Assembly: GCA_935421135.1 (NCBI GenBank)
Contig: OW285188.1
Coordinates: forward strand, 17,399,233 to 17,463,232
Reading direction: 5' to 3'
Origin: Bugulina stolonifera
Taxonomy: Eukaryota > Bryozoa > Gymnolaemata > Cheilostomatida > Bugulidae
Length of the DNA stretch: 64,000 nucleotides
A program made the position numbers and the translations under genes. The first letter of the stretch is position 1. Each line of letters begins with the position of its first letter. The notes beneath the pieces are model-generated. The model was given only the letters and a program-made list of their open reading frames with translations, made no database searches and had not been told where the DNA came from. Below are positions 1-12,400 of the stretch, one piece after another.

Positions 1-1875
1 TAGCGCCATTATTATTAAATCAGTATACATCACAATTATTCTTATGTTGACCTGGCTAAGTTCTTCGAACCCAGGTTAGGGAAAAAGATGAACTGCTAGA
101 ATTGCAGGTCATTTTGTTACTTTGCTATCATCTCACCAGTGCAGATCACATCACAATGACAATTACTAATTAGTAAGTATCAATGTTCTTTTTTTTCTAT
201 ATGTGATAATAATATATTATTCTATATTTAATATGAAATATCAATAATAATTAATATTCTATTACTTGCTGTTCTATTGTATAACTAATAAATAACCGTA
301 AAATGTATTCCGGTAAGTAATGTAATGATCGCTCCTTGAATAAGATCAAGATTCAGTAAATGTGATTTCAATCATCCGTTCATACTGATATGATTTAAGA
401 AAGACGATTGGATGATAGTCAAAGTATAGTAAAATAGTATGTAATTTGTAGTTAGTAAAGTATTGTATAAGTAAAAAAAAGTCAAGACAACTACTAACAT
501 AACATTAAACATTAACATACATACTCAGATACTGCCAAGTCATAGCGACCTTACCTCCTGAGACCACTGCAAACTACGATCACCAACGCCAACAGGATGA
601 TAGCTCTCTTCAACATGCTGACCCTCTAATTCTTCTATGAGCTAGAATCGGTCAACGTTGCAAAGCTAGGTCCAAAATGGAAATAGAGTCAGACACCTCC
701 AAAAGCAATCTCAACAAAAATGTTGAAGGAAGAATCTCTTGCTATTTGATTGGGTATTAAAATAGCCAATAACCTAAAGAAATATATGAAACTATAGGGC
801 GTGCGATTATACGGCGAGTGCTTTCTCGACCAACGATAAAATGACGGAACATGGTCTATTAATCTCGTGACTCAGTGATGTCTTACCAAGAAATACGTTT
901 TCTTTTAAAACTTTGAGCAGAAAAGCAAAACACGTCAAAGGGTAAAAATCTTGAAAATGGTATATTGGTGGAGTTGTCTTACTTCTGGTAAAGCGTAACG
1001 CATTACTTGGCATCTGAGATAGATCATAGAGGTATCAGATAACTCTTCTCTATCCTATGAGATAGATTACTATACCATTTTCTAGCCATGCCCCTGGATG
1101 CTTATAGTCCATTCTATATAATAAATCTGACCTAAAGACAAATAATTAAATAATTACATATCTGAATATTCATGCAATAGCATTGCCTATACATGTACAT
1201 GTATATGTGACTGCATGTCATATCCTACCTACTATGCATTGATGATCTGATATTTGTGGTGATGTGTCCTTTACATGTGTTTTTTTGCAATATTATGTAG
1301 CATCGTTTTTATATCCCTCTGTATGGATACTTTCCCATGCATAGTAAAATCTAAATGGATCTAATCATTAATTTTATTGGATTGATGATGAAACTCTCTG
1401 CCCCCATGAATACATCAACACAATTGATAATATTTACAAATGTACATGTATGAATTAATGAAAGCACCACTCTCATACTTTATCATTGTTAAAAATTTTA
1501 CTTAGTTTAGTGTACTTTTTGCAAATGTGCTACTTTATTCCATCATGGATTGTCAGATAAAATCAGAACAATGATTGCTATGTAAAAACGGTATCAAAAA
1601 TTATAATAAATTATAATTATGAATTATAATGCTAGACCATTACATTATGATAATTGTTAGCTGCGTACCTAACAGCTCTAAAATAGTATAGAACCAGGAG
1701 GGTACCAACAAGCATATTAATACCAAAAATAAAAGAGCAATAAAAATATAATAAAAAAATAGCAAAAGAAGTTGTTCAACTGTGCATGTACAGGGGAATG
1801 TGGTACAAAAACCTCGCCATTAATATCATATTAATGAACAGTTTATATTAAATATAGAAAATTATATGAGCCATT
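1..1875. other. AT-rich intergenic DNA, no gene seen
   Basis: I see no open reading frame with splice signals or a recognisable domain here. The sequence is AT-rich, with short palindromic runs such as TACATGTACATGTA near 1190-1203. It lies downstream of the gene that ends at 1876. Confidence 0.6.
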
Positions 1876-2206
1876 TTACAAAAAAAGTAGTGCAAATACG
1901 GACAAAATATATAAAAGCTTCTGTGTAGGGTTTTTATTTGCTTCATCCCGCACATCAGTTGGTGATTTTGTGATCAACACATGTGATGGGACAGTTATCA
2001 AAGTGGTGGGGTACTCATCTTTCACATTGCTACACCATATCTCATTCCCATCATAAGTATCCTCAGGACAAACAGTAAACCTTTAAAAGAACATTTTAAA
2101 ATTTAATTTATTGAATAGTTTTGTGATTGTCTTCTCTTCAATACATAATGAGACAACTCCCAAAGTAAACTTAAAGCGTGCAAAATATCATAAGAGGGTA
2201 TATTCA

Positions 2207-2237
<31 letters not shown>

Positions 2238-4177
2238 GCATAAAACATCAGCAGGGTTAGAGTCTTCCGACTGGAGTCTTCCCACAGGCCAGCTTACTTA
2301 CTAGATACAATATTCAGAGTTGTACGATACACATGCAGTAAGTATTTCATGTATTACTTTATGTTATGAAGTGTTGAGGTCGTACATTTATAAGGTACAC
2401 GAGTTTCTATTATAGATACATTGACAGGGTAGCATATATATAATATTATTATCTGATCCACTCAGAGTACTGGGTAGACAGAGTAGTATGTTTCCACTAT
2501 GGGTAATCAAGTAAGTAAACTGTCGAATAGTAACATTACCTGTACCAGAAAGTAACATCACTCTCTGAGCATTCTCCTGTACAGTAGAACTCAAATACTG
2601 TGGAGTCATCAGCACTTACAGTGAATTGTTCGCAGATCCCAAGAGTTGCACTGACCTGTATAATGAGGCACTCAGTTATATATTCATAGGGGCCAGATAA
2701 TTTCATAAATAAATATATTACTTTTTAAAGACAACCCCCTTGATGAAAACAATGTGTCCGTCTGACACTAGTGTGGTGTAATTCGGATTGCCATCGCGAG
2801 TACCAGTGCTTGCTTACAATGTATTGATATCACCAGGTGGTCTATGTGCCAAATAGAGGTGATGACAACTCCGAATGGGTGACATGGTGTCACACATCAG
2901 TGACAAGCATGATGATGCAAGGAGTAAAATAGAGAATAATATTATTTTTATCACTCGACCCACCACACATTTCTCTGTACCAGCTCCGTCAACTGTGTTT
3001 CTCAGACAGAGGCGCGCTGCTGGTTCCGTTTCTATTTTGACTTCTATTCTTCTATCACGTGCATTAGGAACTTTCACACACAAACTCTTCCCCTCATTAT
3101 AAACATATCTACCGACTTTAAATCCCAATGGCCTTGCTTCAGTTTCTGTTATGCTATGATAGGACCTGCAAAGCAGTATGTTAACTATACGTATATATGC
3201 TAGTGCATACCATAGTGTATATATGTACATGTATTTAATATGTTATACATGTACCGTTCTTCATAAATAACCCACCAGCTTACACTCCTCGGTTTGACCA
3301 GCCCCACGCAGCTTGAACTACCAGGTTCCGGTGTTGGCCAACTCCCCGTGAGAAAGGCCCAGATGGTATGGCCTTTTTTGGCAAAGTGGGAGTAGAGAAG
3401 TTGCCTTGAAGCCATGCTGGCTAGCATGGCCTCGAGGACTTTGTTGAGGCACAGGAGCAATTGTGGCTGGATTCTCTTCATAACACCACCGTTACCGGAA
3501 TTCAAACCTGGACCCTTCAGCATGAAAGTCCAGCATTCTAACCACTCGGCCACGTTTGTTGAATATTATGTATGTTACACAATAATAAAAATAATTCTAT
3601 GATCATGTACTGTTCTTCATGATCGTAGAATTAATTATATACATGTAGTTGTTTAGTATACATGTACATATACATAGTATTTAAGAAACATACTCTCTCT
3701 TACTACAACTATTGAGTAAATGTATGCACTGTAAATACCAATGACTAGTGATATTACCTGTCATAATCTTCTTCAGGAATAGACTGCCATGTAATAATAT
3801 CAGCTGTGTCACACTTGGTCTCAACCACCGACACAAGGTTTCCTGAAATATTAAACAACAAACTGTACATCATGCTAATTTAATGTACATCATACATTGT
3901 ATGATGCATTATAATAGATCTACGATGTACATATGATTGGCAAGCTTTGAATATTGTACAATTAAAAGAAAAATGCTACTATTTCCAGTCAGCATAGCAA
4001 GCCCAAGGCTAAACACCAATATGCAATATCAGTGTACACATTAATGTAATCGATATATCCAATTCATATTGCCATGGGAATGAGGGGCTTCAATGAGTAA
4101 AATGCTATTTCACACTTACCTGAGAAAATCAGAACTACCAGCACAAATTTCAAGTAGCGTGTTGTGTGGGCAACCAT
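1876..4177 (-). CDS. Small secreted, possibly GPI-anchored, Cys-rich protein (5 exons)
   Basis: Exons in coding order are 4177-4120, 3842-3758, 3165-2964, 2655-2540 and 2080-1876, giving 221 residues with matching phases at every junction. Exon 1 encodes a signal peptide: MVAHTTRYLK followed by a hydrophobic core FVLVVLIFSG. The mature part has about nine cysteines, spread over exons 2-5 (for example KCDTAD, RLCLRN, GICEQF, YCTGEC, VCPED, WCSN). The protein ends in a short hydrophobic tail, LLYILSVFALLFL, with no positive charges after it, which is the usual look of a GPI-attachment signal (inference). I do not recognise the family. The donor of exon 3 could lie three codons further on (CGA|GTGATA) without changing frame. 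Reading through this donor instead gives a different hydrophobic tail ending at 2814, so a second isoform is possible. The intron between exons 2 and 3 holds a SINE, and the last intron holds a TCAA repeat. Confidence 0.7.
2208..2238. repeat. (TCAA)n microsatellite
   Basis: About seven near-perfect copies of a four-base unit, inside the last intron of the small secreted-protein gene. Confidence 0.85.
3267..3602 (-). mobile_element. tRNA-derived SINE with flanking direct repeats
   Basis: On the minus strand, an RNA polymerase III A box TGGCCGAGTGG lies at 3552-3542 and a B box GGTTTGAATTCC at 3508-3497, so the head looks like a tRNA of the Ser/Leu/Arg kind. A GC-richer body follows to about 3270. 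Near-identical direct repeats flank the region, at 3247-3266 and 3603-3622 (CATGTAC, C or T, then GTTCTTCAT), which look like a target-site duplication. It sits in an intron of the secreted-protein gene. About 45 bases between the A box and the outer repeat are not explained by the SINE head. Confidence 0.6.
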
Positions 4178-6882
4178 TTCCAGTTATCTGCTTGTGTAAA
4201 GAAAAAAAGTGAAAATTATAAAGCCTTTGCATTAGATAAATTAAAGCTATAGAATAGTTTGAAATGAAGTATTAGCATAGAGTCATAAAGTCTAAAATGA
4301 TAGACCTGCATTACTTGGTAACTTTCTGGTGGAAAATTTACTAAAGAATTGAGTAGATCGACTGTTATAGCAAGCTTACAACATAAGGCTACCAAATGCT
4401 CCCTTCCCACACGATATACCTGCACCTATTTTATATGTAGGTATAGTGTAACCCTAAGCATATATAGGAAAAGTTAGTAAGCTAAGGATATTATATAGGC
4501 TTATTATTCAAGGGAAACCAATCGACTCCATAGTTGTATAGCAGTGGCACTAGCAGCATAGCAAGTGAAATGTACTATCATTGTTTACCATGTTTCATTA
4601 TCCGTTTAGAGAGGGTAGGCAGTGTATAAGGATAGAAAGCACTGCATCATCAGACTTAAGAGAAAAAAGAAATACCATATTATATTAAAAAAAAATTATC
4701 TTAAATATTTACAAGAAACAATCAGAAAGAATATTCGTATTTCTACGAATATGGAGTATAGAAACTGAAAAATAGTACAATAATAGCATGAGCCTTCTCT
4801 TGAGTAAAATAATATTACGACAAAATATAACCAACTAAATTATCCAGTTATAAGAATAATCGAAAGATTAAGATAATTATAATGATCTTGCTAATAAAAA
4901 TTAGTACTGTGAGTTAGATCATATAGATTAAAATTATTATCAATTGATAGTTAAAGTTCAAATTATAAATGGTGTAGAATTGGTCAGCCAGATTTGCCAG
5001 CCCAATCAAGAAACAAGAGGGCATATGTTTTAAAGATTGACACAGATATTATTGAGTAACTTCCTTGCTCACTTAAAGCTGAGGACCAGCGCAATACTAT
5101 TGGAAACGTATGATAGAATTATGCAAGATGGCAGCACTATTGATATTTATGACTACTTAGACCTGCTGCTAAAAGAGAACCTAGACCAGCACATGCATAA
5201 TCCAGGATAGATGATAGAAGCTATTTAACACAAGATTGAAGACCTTTTTCAGATCTGCGTAACTAGTGCTAACTCGTTCTTTGACCTGGTAAATAGATCT
5301 GACTGCACAATTCTGTTCTGTACCATAACGATTCAATGTCTTTATTGTGCAAAGGATCTCCTACAGTATTTGCATACTCTAGTACACGAGGACAAAAGCT
5401 GGTATAAAATAAAAGTGTCTAGTATAGTTAGTATGCAAATCAATACACATGCATGGCATGGCATCTTTCTACATTCAATTTTTATTTAGTTATAGAGCGC
5501 AACTATTAATTAATTAATTATTCTATAGTAATAGTTACAATTAAATACAGATTTATATTATCAAACTTAATAAATCCAAACTCCAAATTTTATTCATTTA
5601 AAAAACGAAATCTAAACTTACAATAATAATCATTAGATTATTTTCAAAATTAGAAAATAATCATAAATATTAATATCTAATAGTTACAATATATTATATA
5701 TATTATTTTAATTAACATCAATATCGAATATTGATATTCAATATAAATATGAAAATAGTAATTATCATTACAATCACAATGATCATAATGGTATGATTTA
5801 TTTATATTTTATTAATAATTATTTATTATTGTAATTATAATATAATAATAATAATTAGTGAAATGTTTCAAGGTCAAGCTCAAGTTGAGGCTTGGACAGG
5901 CAACCACTTTTGCACCTAACTCTCCACTTCTGCACCTAACTCGACAGGCATTGGCCTTAGGCCTTTATAAGCTTATTTCATATTAATTATATATTAATAT
6001 TTAAATATTTATATAAAACAACAATTACAATTATATTATTATTATTTATTGGTCAGATGCTACTAGTACTACATCTATGATCTACACGAACATGACAATA
6101 GAACATGAACATCAATCAAGATCAACATTGAACATCACATGCCAGCCATAGTCATAGTCACTATGACTATGATAGTGATAGTCATAGTGATTTTCTCGCT
6201 TGAATTGTAATACCTCATACAACATCCCATAGCAATGGATATAAAAATTTTAGACTTCGGATACAAACTACTCAGGCGCAAAAACACAAGAGTTAGTTGA
6301 GAAAATATAAATATCAATATGTAAAAAATATATCATACGATAATTATAATCAACTTTACTTTGACATGCATGTATTATAATTTCCTGATCATAGTTACTA
6401 TAGAGTTATCTTTCCTATGACAAGTTTATTGTTTTCGAAGTACAAGAGATACAAACCGGAAGAGATGATACATCTTGAGCCCGAAAAGTTCTGATTATGA
6501 AATTGTCCTCTCCATAAAGTCAAAGTTGGCCAAAGAGAAGGCAACTCTATGAACTTTTGTTTCTTCAAATAAATTTTGACATTGCCAGATTACTTTTTTA
6601 GTAAAATTCAAATTCCAGGTGAAGGAATTGTACGTGCATATTTATGTTCTGCACAGTTATAACTCCGTACATTGATGTTGCCTGTGATAAATTTCAATTT
6701 GTAAGAATGCCTTTGTACCAACTGGAGTTGAGAACAAATGACCTGGTAAGATAGGCCGATTATGCCATAGTTGTTTGCACCCTTACCTGCACTCAAGGTA
6801 GGCATGATTTTCAAATAGCCAGAGTTTTGCAGGAAAATTCCAGATAGTAATACCTTCAACCAAAAACAGTAGCCTATTTTAA
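4178..6882. other. AT-rich intergenic DNA with palindromes
   Basis: No convincing gene. A perfect 12-bp inverted repeat with one central base lies at 6147-6171 (CATAGTCATAGT and its complement). Two near copies of CACTT, C or T, TGCACCTAACTC lie near 5905-5941. A 34-codon open stretch at about 5098-5200 reads like protein (ETYDRIMQDGS, YDYLDLLLKEN) but has no recognisable domain or splice context. Confidence 0.5.
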
Positions 6883-6883
6883 A

Positions 6884-6915
6884 GGGAAGAGCAACTTTCA
6901 ACTGTTGCTCTTCCC
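6884..6915. repeat. Perfect 12-bp inverted repeat (hairpin) at proposed transposon end
   Basis: GGGAAGAGCAAC at 6884-6895 is exactly complementary to 6904-6915, with an eight-base loop. It overlaps the proposed left inverted repeat of the Kolobok-like element. Confidence 0.85.
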
Positions 6916-7677
6916 ATGTAGAAAAATAAAAAAACTAATATTAGGAAGCAAAAAATATTATATTCATGTGTTTTTGTTGTTAGTTGACATGTTTATACTT
7001 CACATAGAACTAAAATTTAGTCAAAATTTTCAGTTGCAGCCGCTAAAAATCACCCACAAAAACGACCAATTTTCAAATTTGAGTACAACTTTCAAATGTT
7101 AGTGTGGGGAGTTGTCTAATTTTATGGTCTACATAAGATTCTCAAAATATTCGCGATATTTTGGAGAACGCTGTAGAGTTATCTCCTCCATGATATCATA
7201 GAAACGAAATCTCCACGAAAAGGTCACAGGCCCAAGGTCATACGAAGGTGCACATGAGTGTATTTTATCACAAACTTGGCTTGGTTGATTAGTTTCATGG
7301 CGTTTCAGCTTCACCAATTAAATTTGATTGCAGAACAGAATTAGGTAATCTATAGAGCTTGGATAACAGTAGCTTATTGAAATTCGTCTACAGCTGCACA
7401 ATTTACAAAAATTTAACTTAACCACCATCGAATCAACTCAAAACTACATTGGAAATTGAATTCTAATTTATAATTGTTACTTATATTTTATAATAATAAT
7501 TGAAATAGTTTGCAGGTCTGGTTAACTATACTATCAATATTTAGTTTAAGTTTAATTCTTTTGAGATGTTTGCGTGACTAATAATAATTTACGCATGCTG
7601 ATTAGTAGTCACTACGTCCACAACTGCTTGACTGGGTAGAGCAATTTATAATAATATTTTTTAAACTATATAGAAAC
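6916..7677. other. Non-coding left arm of the candidate transposon
   Basis: No coding sequence seen. It lies between the proposed left end and the P2X7-domain gene and presumably holds that gene's promoter and leader (inference). Confidence 0.4.
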
Positions 7678-8812
7678 ATGAGCAGTCACAAACCAACACC
7701 ATACGCTTGGGCACCTACTCATGGCGGGAAAAGGCTGGCACACAGCATAGATCAACCTCCTAGGCTGGTAGATTTCGACAGTGGTGGCAGTAGCGGCTTA
7801 GTCTCAAGTGAGAATTCTACACCTGCTAGACCAGTTCGAGGTGAGACTCTGCAGTTGTCAATACAATTACAAGGTTATTGTTCAGACTTGCAAGTGCCAA
7901 ACTGGCAGCTTTGTAATCATATAATCAAAATTTGTTCTTTCAACTAGTAGTAAGGGCTCTGGACTTCCGAATAGAAGTTCCAGGTTCAAATACCATAAGA
8001 GTTGTGCTAGGGAGGGCATCCAACCTTCTAATGCTCCTGTAGTACATTGATTCACTTGGCCATTGGTCACGTACTTTCTCCACCCCAAATTAGAAAAATG
8101 TAGTTTGTTTCAATATTTCGTTTAGGTTACTACGCCATCCCATCAAGTGACGAGGAGCAGCAGCCAAGTGGCTCAGCAGCTGGCAGTTTATTTGCAAGAA
8201 GATTTGAGCGTCAACAGGAGTCAAGTGAGCCTGAAGTGATTCCACCAAACGTGGTTCCACCAAACGTGGTTCCACCAAATGTGCTCTGCACATGTGGACG
8301 GTAAGAAATATTTCCAACAAATTTTTAACAGTCAAAACCATGCAACTTTGCAACCCAAGAATATCATAAATGTATTTTTATGATGCTGTAGGTGTGAGCA
8401 GATGCCACACAGGGTGGAAGACCGGTGCTGCCAGAGAGAGGCCCTAGACCACACACACCTGGAAGACTATCAGAGAGGGACATGCCTTCTGGAATGCACT
8501 GCTGTACAGCATGTTATTTCCAAGTTGAGTGTGCAACTTGCCTGGCTAGGCAATATGAGGTATTTTGGGCACACTGGTGATGCATTGAATTTTGGAAACA
8601 TGACCAACAAGAACTTTAGGCACTTTGCATATAGAAACTACATAGATTTGGTGTTTGGCAAACTTGGGAGGCACAACCGAAGGGTTATCCCTTCATGCAT
8701 AGTACTGTATATCAGAAAAAGGTGGCCTGACCCAGAAGACAATTATATAGGTTTTGTAGATGTGGATGAGTTTGGCCAGCCAATTGATATGGACGAGGCA
8801 GAAGGGTTTTAA
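7678..8812 (+). CDS. Free-standing P2X7 C-terminal (ballast) domain protein
   Basis: Exons 7678-7840, 8126-8300 and 8392-8812 give 252 residues. Residues 1-110 are polar and probably disordered, rich in Ser, Pro and Gln, with three copies of a VVPPN-like repeat at the end of exon 2. From there to the C-terminus the protein matches the intracellular domain of vertebrate P2X7 receptors: CTCGRCEQM, DRCCQRE, then FRHFAYRNYIDLVFG, RRVIPSCIVLYIRK and YIGF. In P2X7 this domain binds zinc through cysteines and binds guanine nucleotide. There are no membrane spans and no channel domain, so this is not a P2X receptor. Such stand-alone copies occur in invertebrate genomes. It is convergent with the transposase, whose stop lies about 0.6 kb downstream, and I place both in one element. 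Role unknown. Confidence 0.85.
7946..8095 (+). mobile_element. tRNA-derived SINE fragment
   Basis: Lies in intron 1 of the P2X7-domain gene. A tRNA-like block contains a B box GGTTCAAATACC at 7983-7994, preceded by a Ser/Arg-type anticodon-arm-like stretch (GGACTTCCGAATAGAAGTT). The A box is degraded. The boundaries are approximate. Confidence 0.5.
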
Positions 8813-9437
8813 TTGTTTTCATCAATATAGTAATAGTATAATATTCAATCATAATATATAATCATCACTTACAGTTGCTGTTTACAACACTACTTCTACC
8901 TACTTCTACATTTTAAAATAAAACTTTATTTACATGTTAACACTGTTTTCTTTAGCACTATAGTAACATAGTATCTACACACTATATATAATATCCAATT
9001 ATATAAATCACAACTTATAGTTGCTGCTTACAAAACTACTTCTCATTTGTTCATAAAAAAAACTTTGTTTACATGTTAACACTATGATCGAAGAAATAAA
9101 GAACACATCAAGAATTTGAAGCATCATCTCTTCTTGGAAGGTGGGCTGCTTTAGCTTCCTCCAAACTTGGTCTACTTGCTCCTCTTGAAATCGGAATACC
9201 TGTGTGCTGTCGAAATATAGGATCATTAGATATTTATAAGTGTACCGACTTGGGCAAATATATCACCACTAACACCATCCTACAGCACATGTATAATATA
9301 AAGCCAACATGTGGAAACTGCTGGACTACTGGAGCAAAGTTATGGCAACACCACATACCCACATGCAAGACTTATCAAAACTTGTTTTTGAGAGGGGAGG
9401 GGTTAAAATACCAACATTGTACAAATGTGAACACCAA
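8813..9437. other. Short spacer between two convergent transposon genes
   Basis: Probably holds the 3' ends of both transcripts. A 70-codon minus-strand open stretch at 9008-9226, preceded by an acceptor-like site, could be an extra last exon of the transposase but matches nothing I recognise. Confidence 0.4.
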
Positions 9438-12400
9438 CTATTTACTAACCCTCTTGGTTGTTCTATCCAGAATATTTTCTCTGGCGTGCTTTATTATATC
9501 AGCCATTAACTTGTGACGGAAATGGTACGACTTGGCAACATATTGTTTCCTCAACCTGTAGCCCTTCACAGCCTTGCTCCATGCCAAAGTGTAGTAAGGC
9601 TCTCCAGTTGGATCTATGGAGTACATGGTACAACAATTATTTGTATAGTTGCTAACAAATAACATCATAGATACCTAAACCAGAAGAATCGCAACTTTCA
9701 TATTAAAATAGCGTAACACAAATACCTGTTCTGAGCGGTCGTTCCACATTTTCATTGTGGTCCATTATAGCTAATGCCACCCTTCCTCTATAGCTGGCAG
9801 GATCAAAGTCGATCCTCTTGGAGGCATAGGTCAGTATTAGAGAATGAAAACTTTCCAAGGAGCTGGTGTGTGTACCATAAGCAACCTGCTTTAACTGTTT
9901 TATAAATCCAGGGCTACTGAGGTACTCAACTAAGACCTGGTGGGCTTGGTCTCCTGGTGCCAGCCATGGAATTTCTCTCTCTACATCCCTGTCATCACAA
10001 TGACAAAAATAGTGACTTCACCAAACAGGAAACGTGCAAACTAAACATGGAGAACTGAATAACATAGAAACACAGTATTACCTGGGTATTTCAGAGTGGG
10101 CACATCTACGGAATAGCTGGTGGCCGTAGAAGGAATCGTGATTGTTTACAACATGGTATTTCATGCTGCTCACCATTTCCACAAGCATATCTTCATCTCT
10201 TTCACACTGTGAAGTAGCCCACCAAATGTGATTGGTAAGATGCTGACTCCACTCTAACACTGGTTTTTGGGCCTGAAATAATTTCCCAACATCATTATGG
10301 ATACACATTTAGATGGAACTTTGTTGACGAATAAAATAATAAACTCGCATTCCAATACCATACCTTTCTAGTTGCCTTCTTAGCAAGATTCCGAGTTAGG
10401 TTTTTATTAATGTGCCACGTGTCCAGGCCATGGCGTATGTCCTTCTCATTTTTCGCCATGTAGGCTCTGATGGTCGTGTTACCATCTGTGGTAAGTGTGG
10501 TAATGTTTGAGAAAGTCTCCTTGGCCTCCCCTAGACACTGTATGAAGGCATCTGGCTCTGCTATTGTGGAGGATGAGCTGGCAGCTGTCTCCTTGGTTAC
10601 TGAGTGGGTTACCAGACCAGACCTCTGTTACAAGTCACAAAAGAAATGACTGTAAATAAACACTGAGACACAAGTAGAGCCATGTAACAACATTACAATA
10701 TTATGTAATCTTATTGACAAACAACACATTCACTGACTTATAATCAGAGGCACCTCAGCAATTGAGTTTACTAGAAATTTAGGTGCATAACACAACCATT
10801 GTTTCTTGAGCCACCATCACACAGGACTTGACATGACAGGAAATCCAAATGAAATAAAAGGCAAGCTAAAACTGTTAACATTTAACAGAATTTTTACACA
10901 TCTAGGGTTCTTCGGCGAAATTATAAACGGAAAAGTTATCTTTCTCTTATACATGGTGATGGCACCGAATAAATTTATGAGGCAACATAAAATTGAAATA
11001 TTGCACCAAATTGGGAAGAGAACAACTTACCGAATCCATGAGAGTATAGGTGCAGTAGCGTGCACTATAGCCAGGGCTGTCATACCTCCCATCTCCCGCC
11101 AGCCTAATCTCGTGTCCTGATAAAATTTCAATAACACTTTATCATCAATTATTAGAGCATAGAAAACTAGTTCTCCAGAAGATTGCAGATGTACACTGCC
11201 CTGGTAATTCAACTATGGCAGCACGCATTTGATACCAAATAAAATTGCTCTATGCTAAATATTAAAATTTGGTATTACTGGAAACTCACCTCGCTGAATG
11301 ACAACTTCGCGCGACTTTTCCAAAGAGAGCTCAACTTTAGCCGCAATCATAGGGAGTATGTGGCTGTGCTGGTAGTCGTAAAACAAAGTTTTACTCATCC
11401 ACTGCACTTCTGCCAAGTGGAAAACTTTTGTAATGTCGCTGAAAAGTGCCCCTCTAAAAGCAAAACGTGGACTTGGACAAATATCCATAGTATATCCTGA
11501 TCAAAAGCTGCTCTGAGACATGGTCACAAGCACATATACATATTTGACCCCAAGATGGGTACAGAACAGTGATGAAATAAAAGCATACAACACAATTCAG
11601 CAAACATGTTTTATCAACAGATAAAATTTACACGAACTGCAGCAAGTTCCAAGTTGATAACAATGACTATTACTGGAAACTCCCAAACCGACTGTGGCAC
11701 AACTGTTATCACATTAGATACACACGGAAGCTAGGGGCTAAAACAGTTGGTTTCTACAATAAAGTAGTCCAAATAGTGCGTCAGGAAAGGAATAATTTAC
11801 AATATAGCTATACACTTACGTGAGGAAAATTGCAGCGGTCAATTCAACATTGCCCTTTGCTTTTCGTCCAACACTAGGCTGACTCCGCCAACGAAACATT
11901 CTGCTGCACCCGCGACAACATGCATTGATGATGAGCAACGTCCCTTTATTGTGGTTGTATTGTACATTCATATACCGGTCACCACACTCGCATCGCAACT
12001 GTTAAAAGAAATGGTCTTGCTGTATTTAAATGCGAATCATCACTTAAAATAATGTTAGTGTGCCATTTCACATTGCTTGGTTACCTTCATTATAAGCTCG
12101 GCAAGGCAGGACTGATATACAATATGTTTCAGATTCGGGTTGGGTGGATCCCCTCCATCTTCTGACATCTCCTCTTCAGTTGAAGATACTGCCATGTTGC
12201 TAACGTTAGCACTGTAGTTCATATCTTCAGGGTCAATATCTAGTTAATGAAACGGTACATTTTGCAGTTGAAGAACAGTGGTGAGTTATATTAAAACGAC
12301 AAGTTGCCCAATTAGCAACAACAGAAATGCAGAATGATACACATAAGTCAAATTGGAATAAACTCCATTCATGAAGGCAAAATGCATTTGCGAACAATAT

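Noticed and set aside
3497..3552. A functional tRNA gene on the minus strand
   Set aside because: A and B boxes are present, but I could not fold a full cloverleaf with acceptor stem; the flanking repeats and body indicate a SINE.
7678..8812. A true P2X receptor gene
   Set aside because: No membrane spans or extracellular ATP-binding region; only the cytoplasmic ballast domain is present.
9008..9226. Extra last exon of the transposase
   Set aside because: Splicing is possible in frame, but the resulting tail resembles nothing known and a stop directly after TTKRVSK is simpler; left open in the transposase entry.
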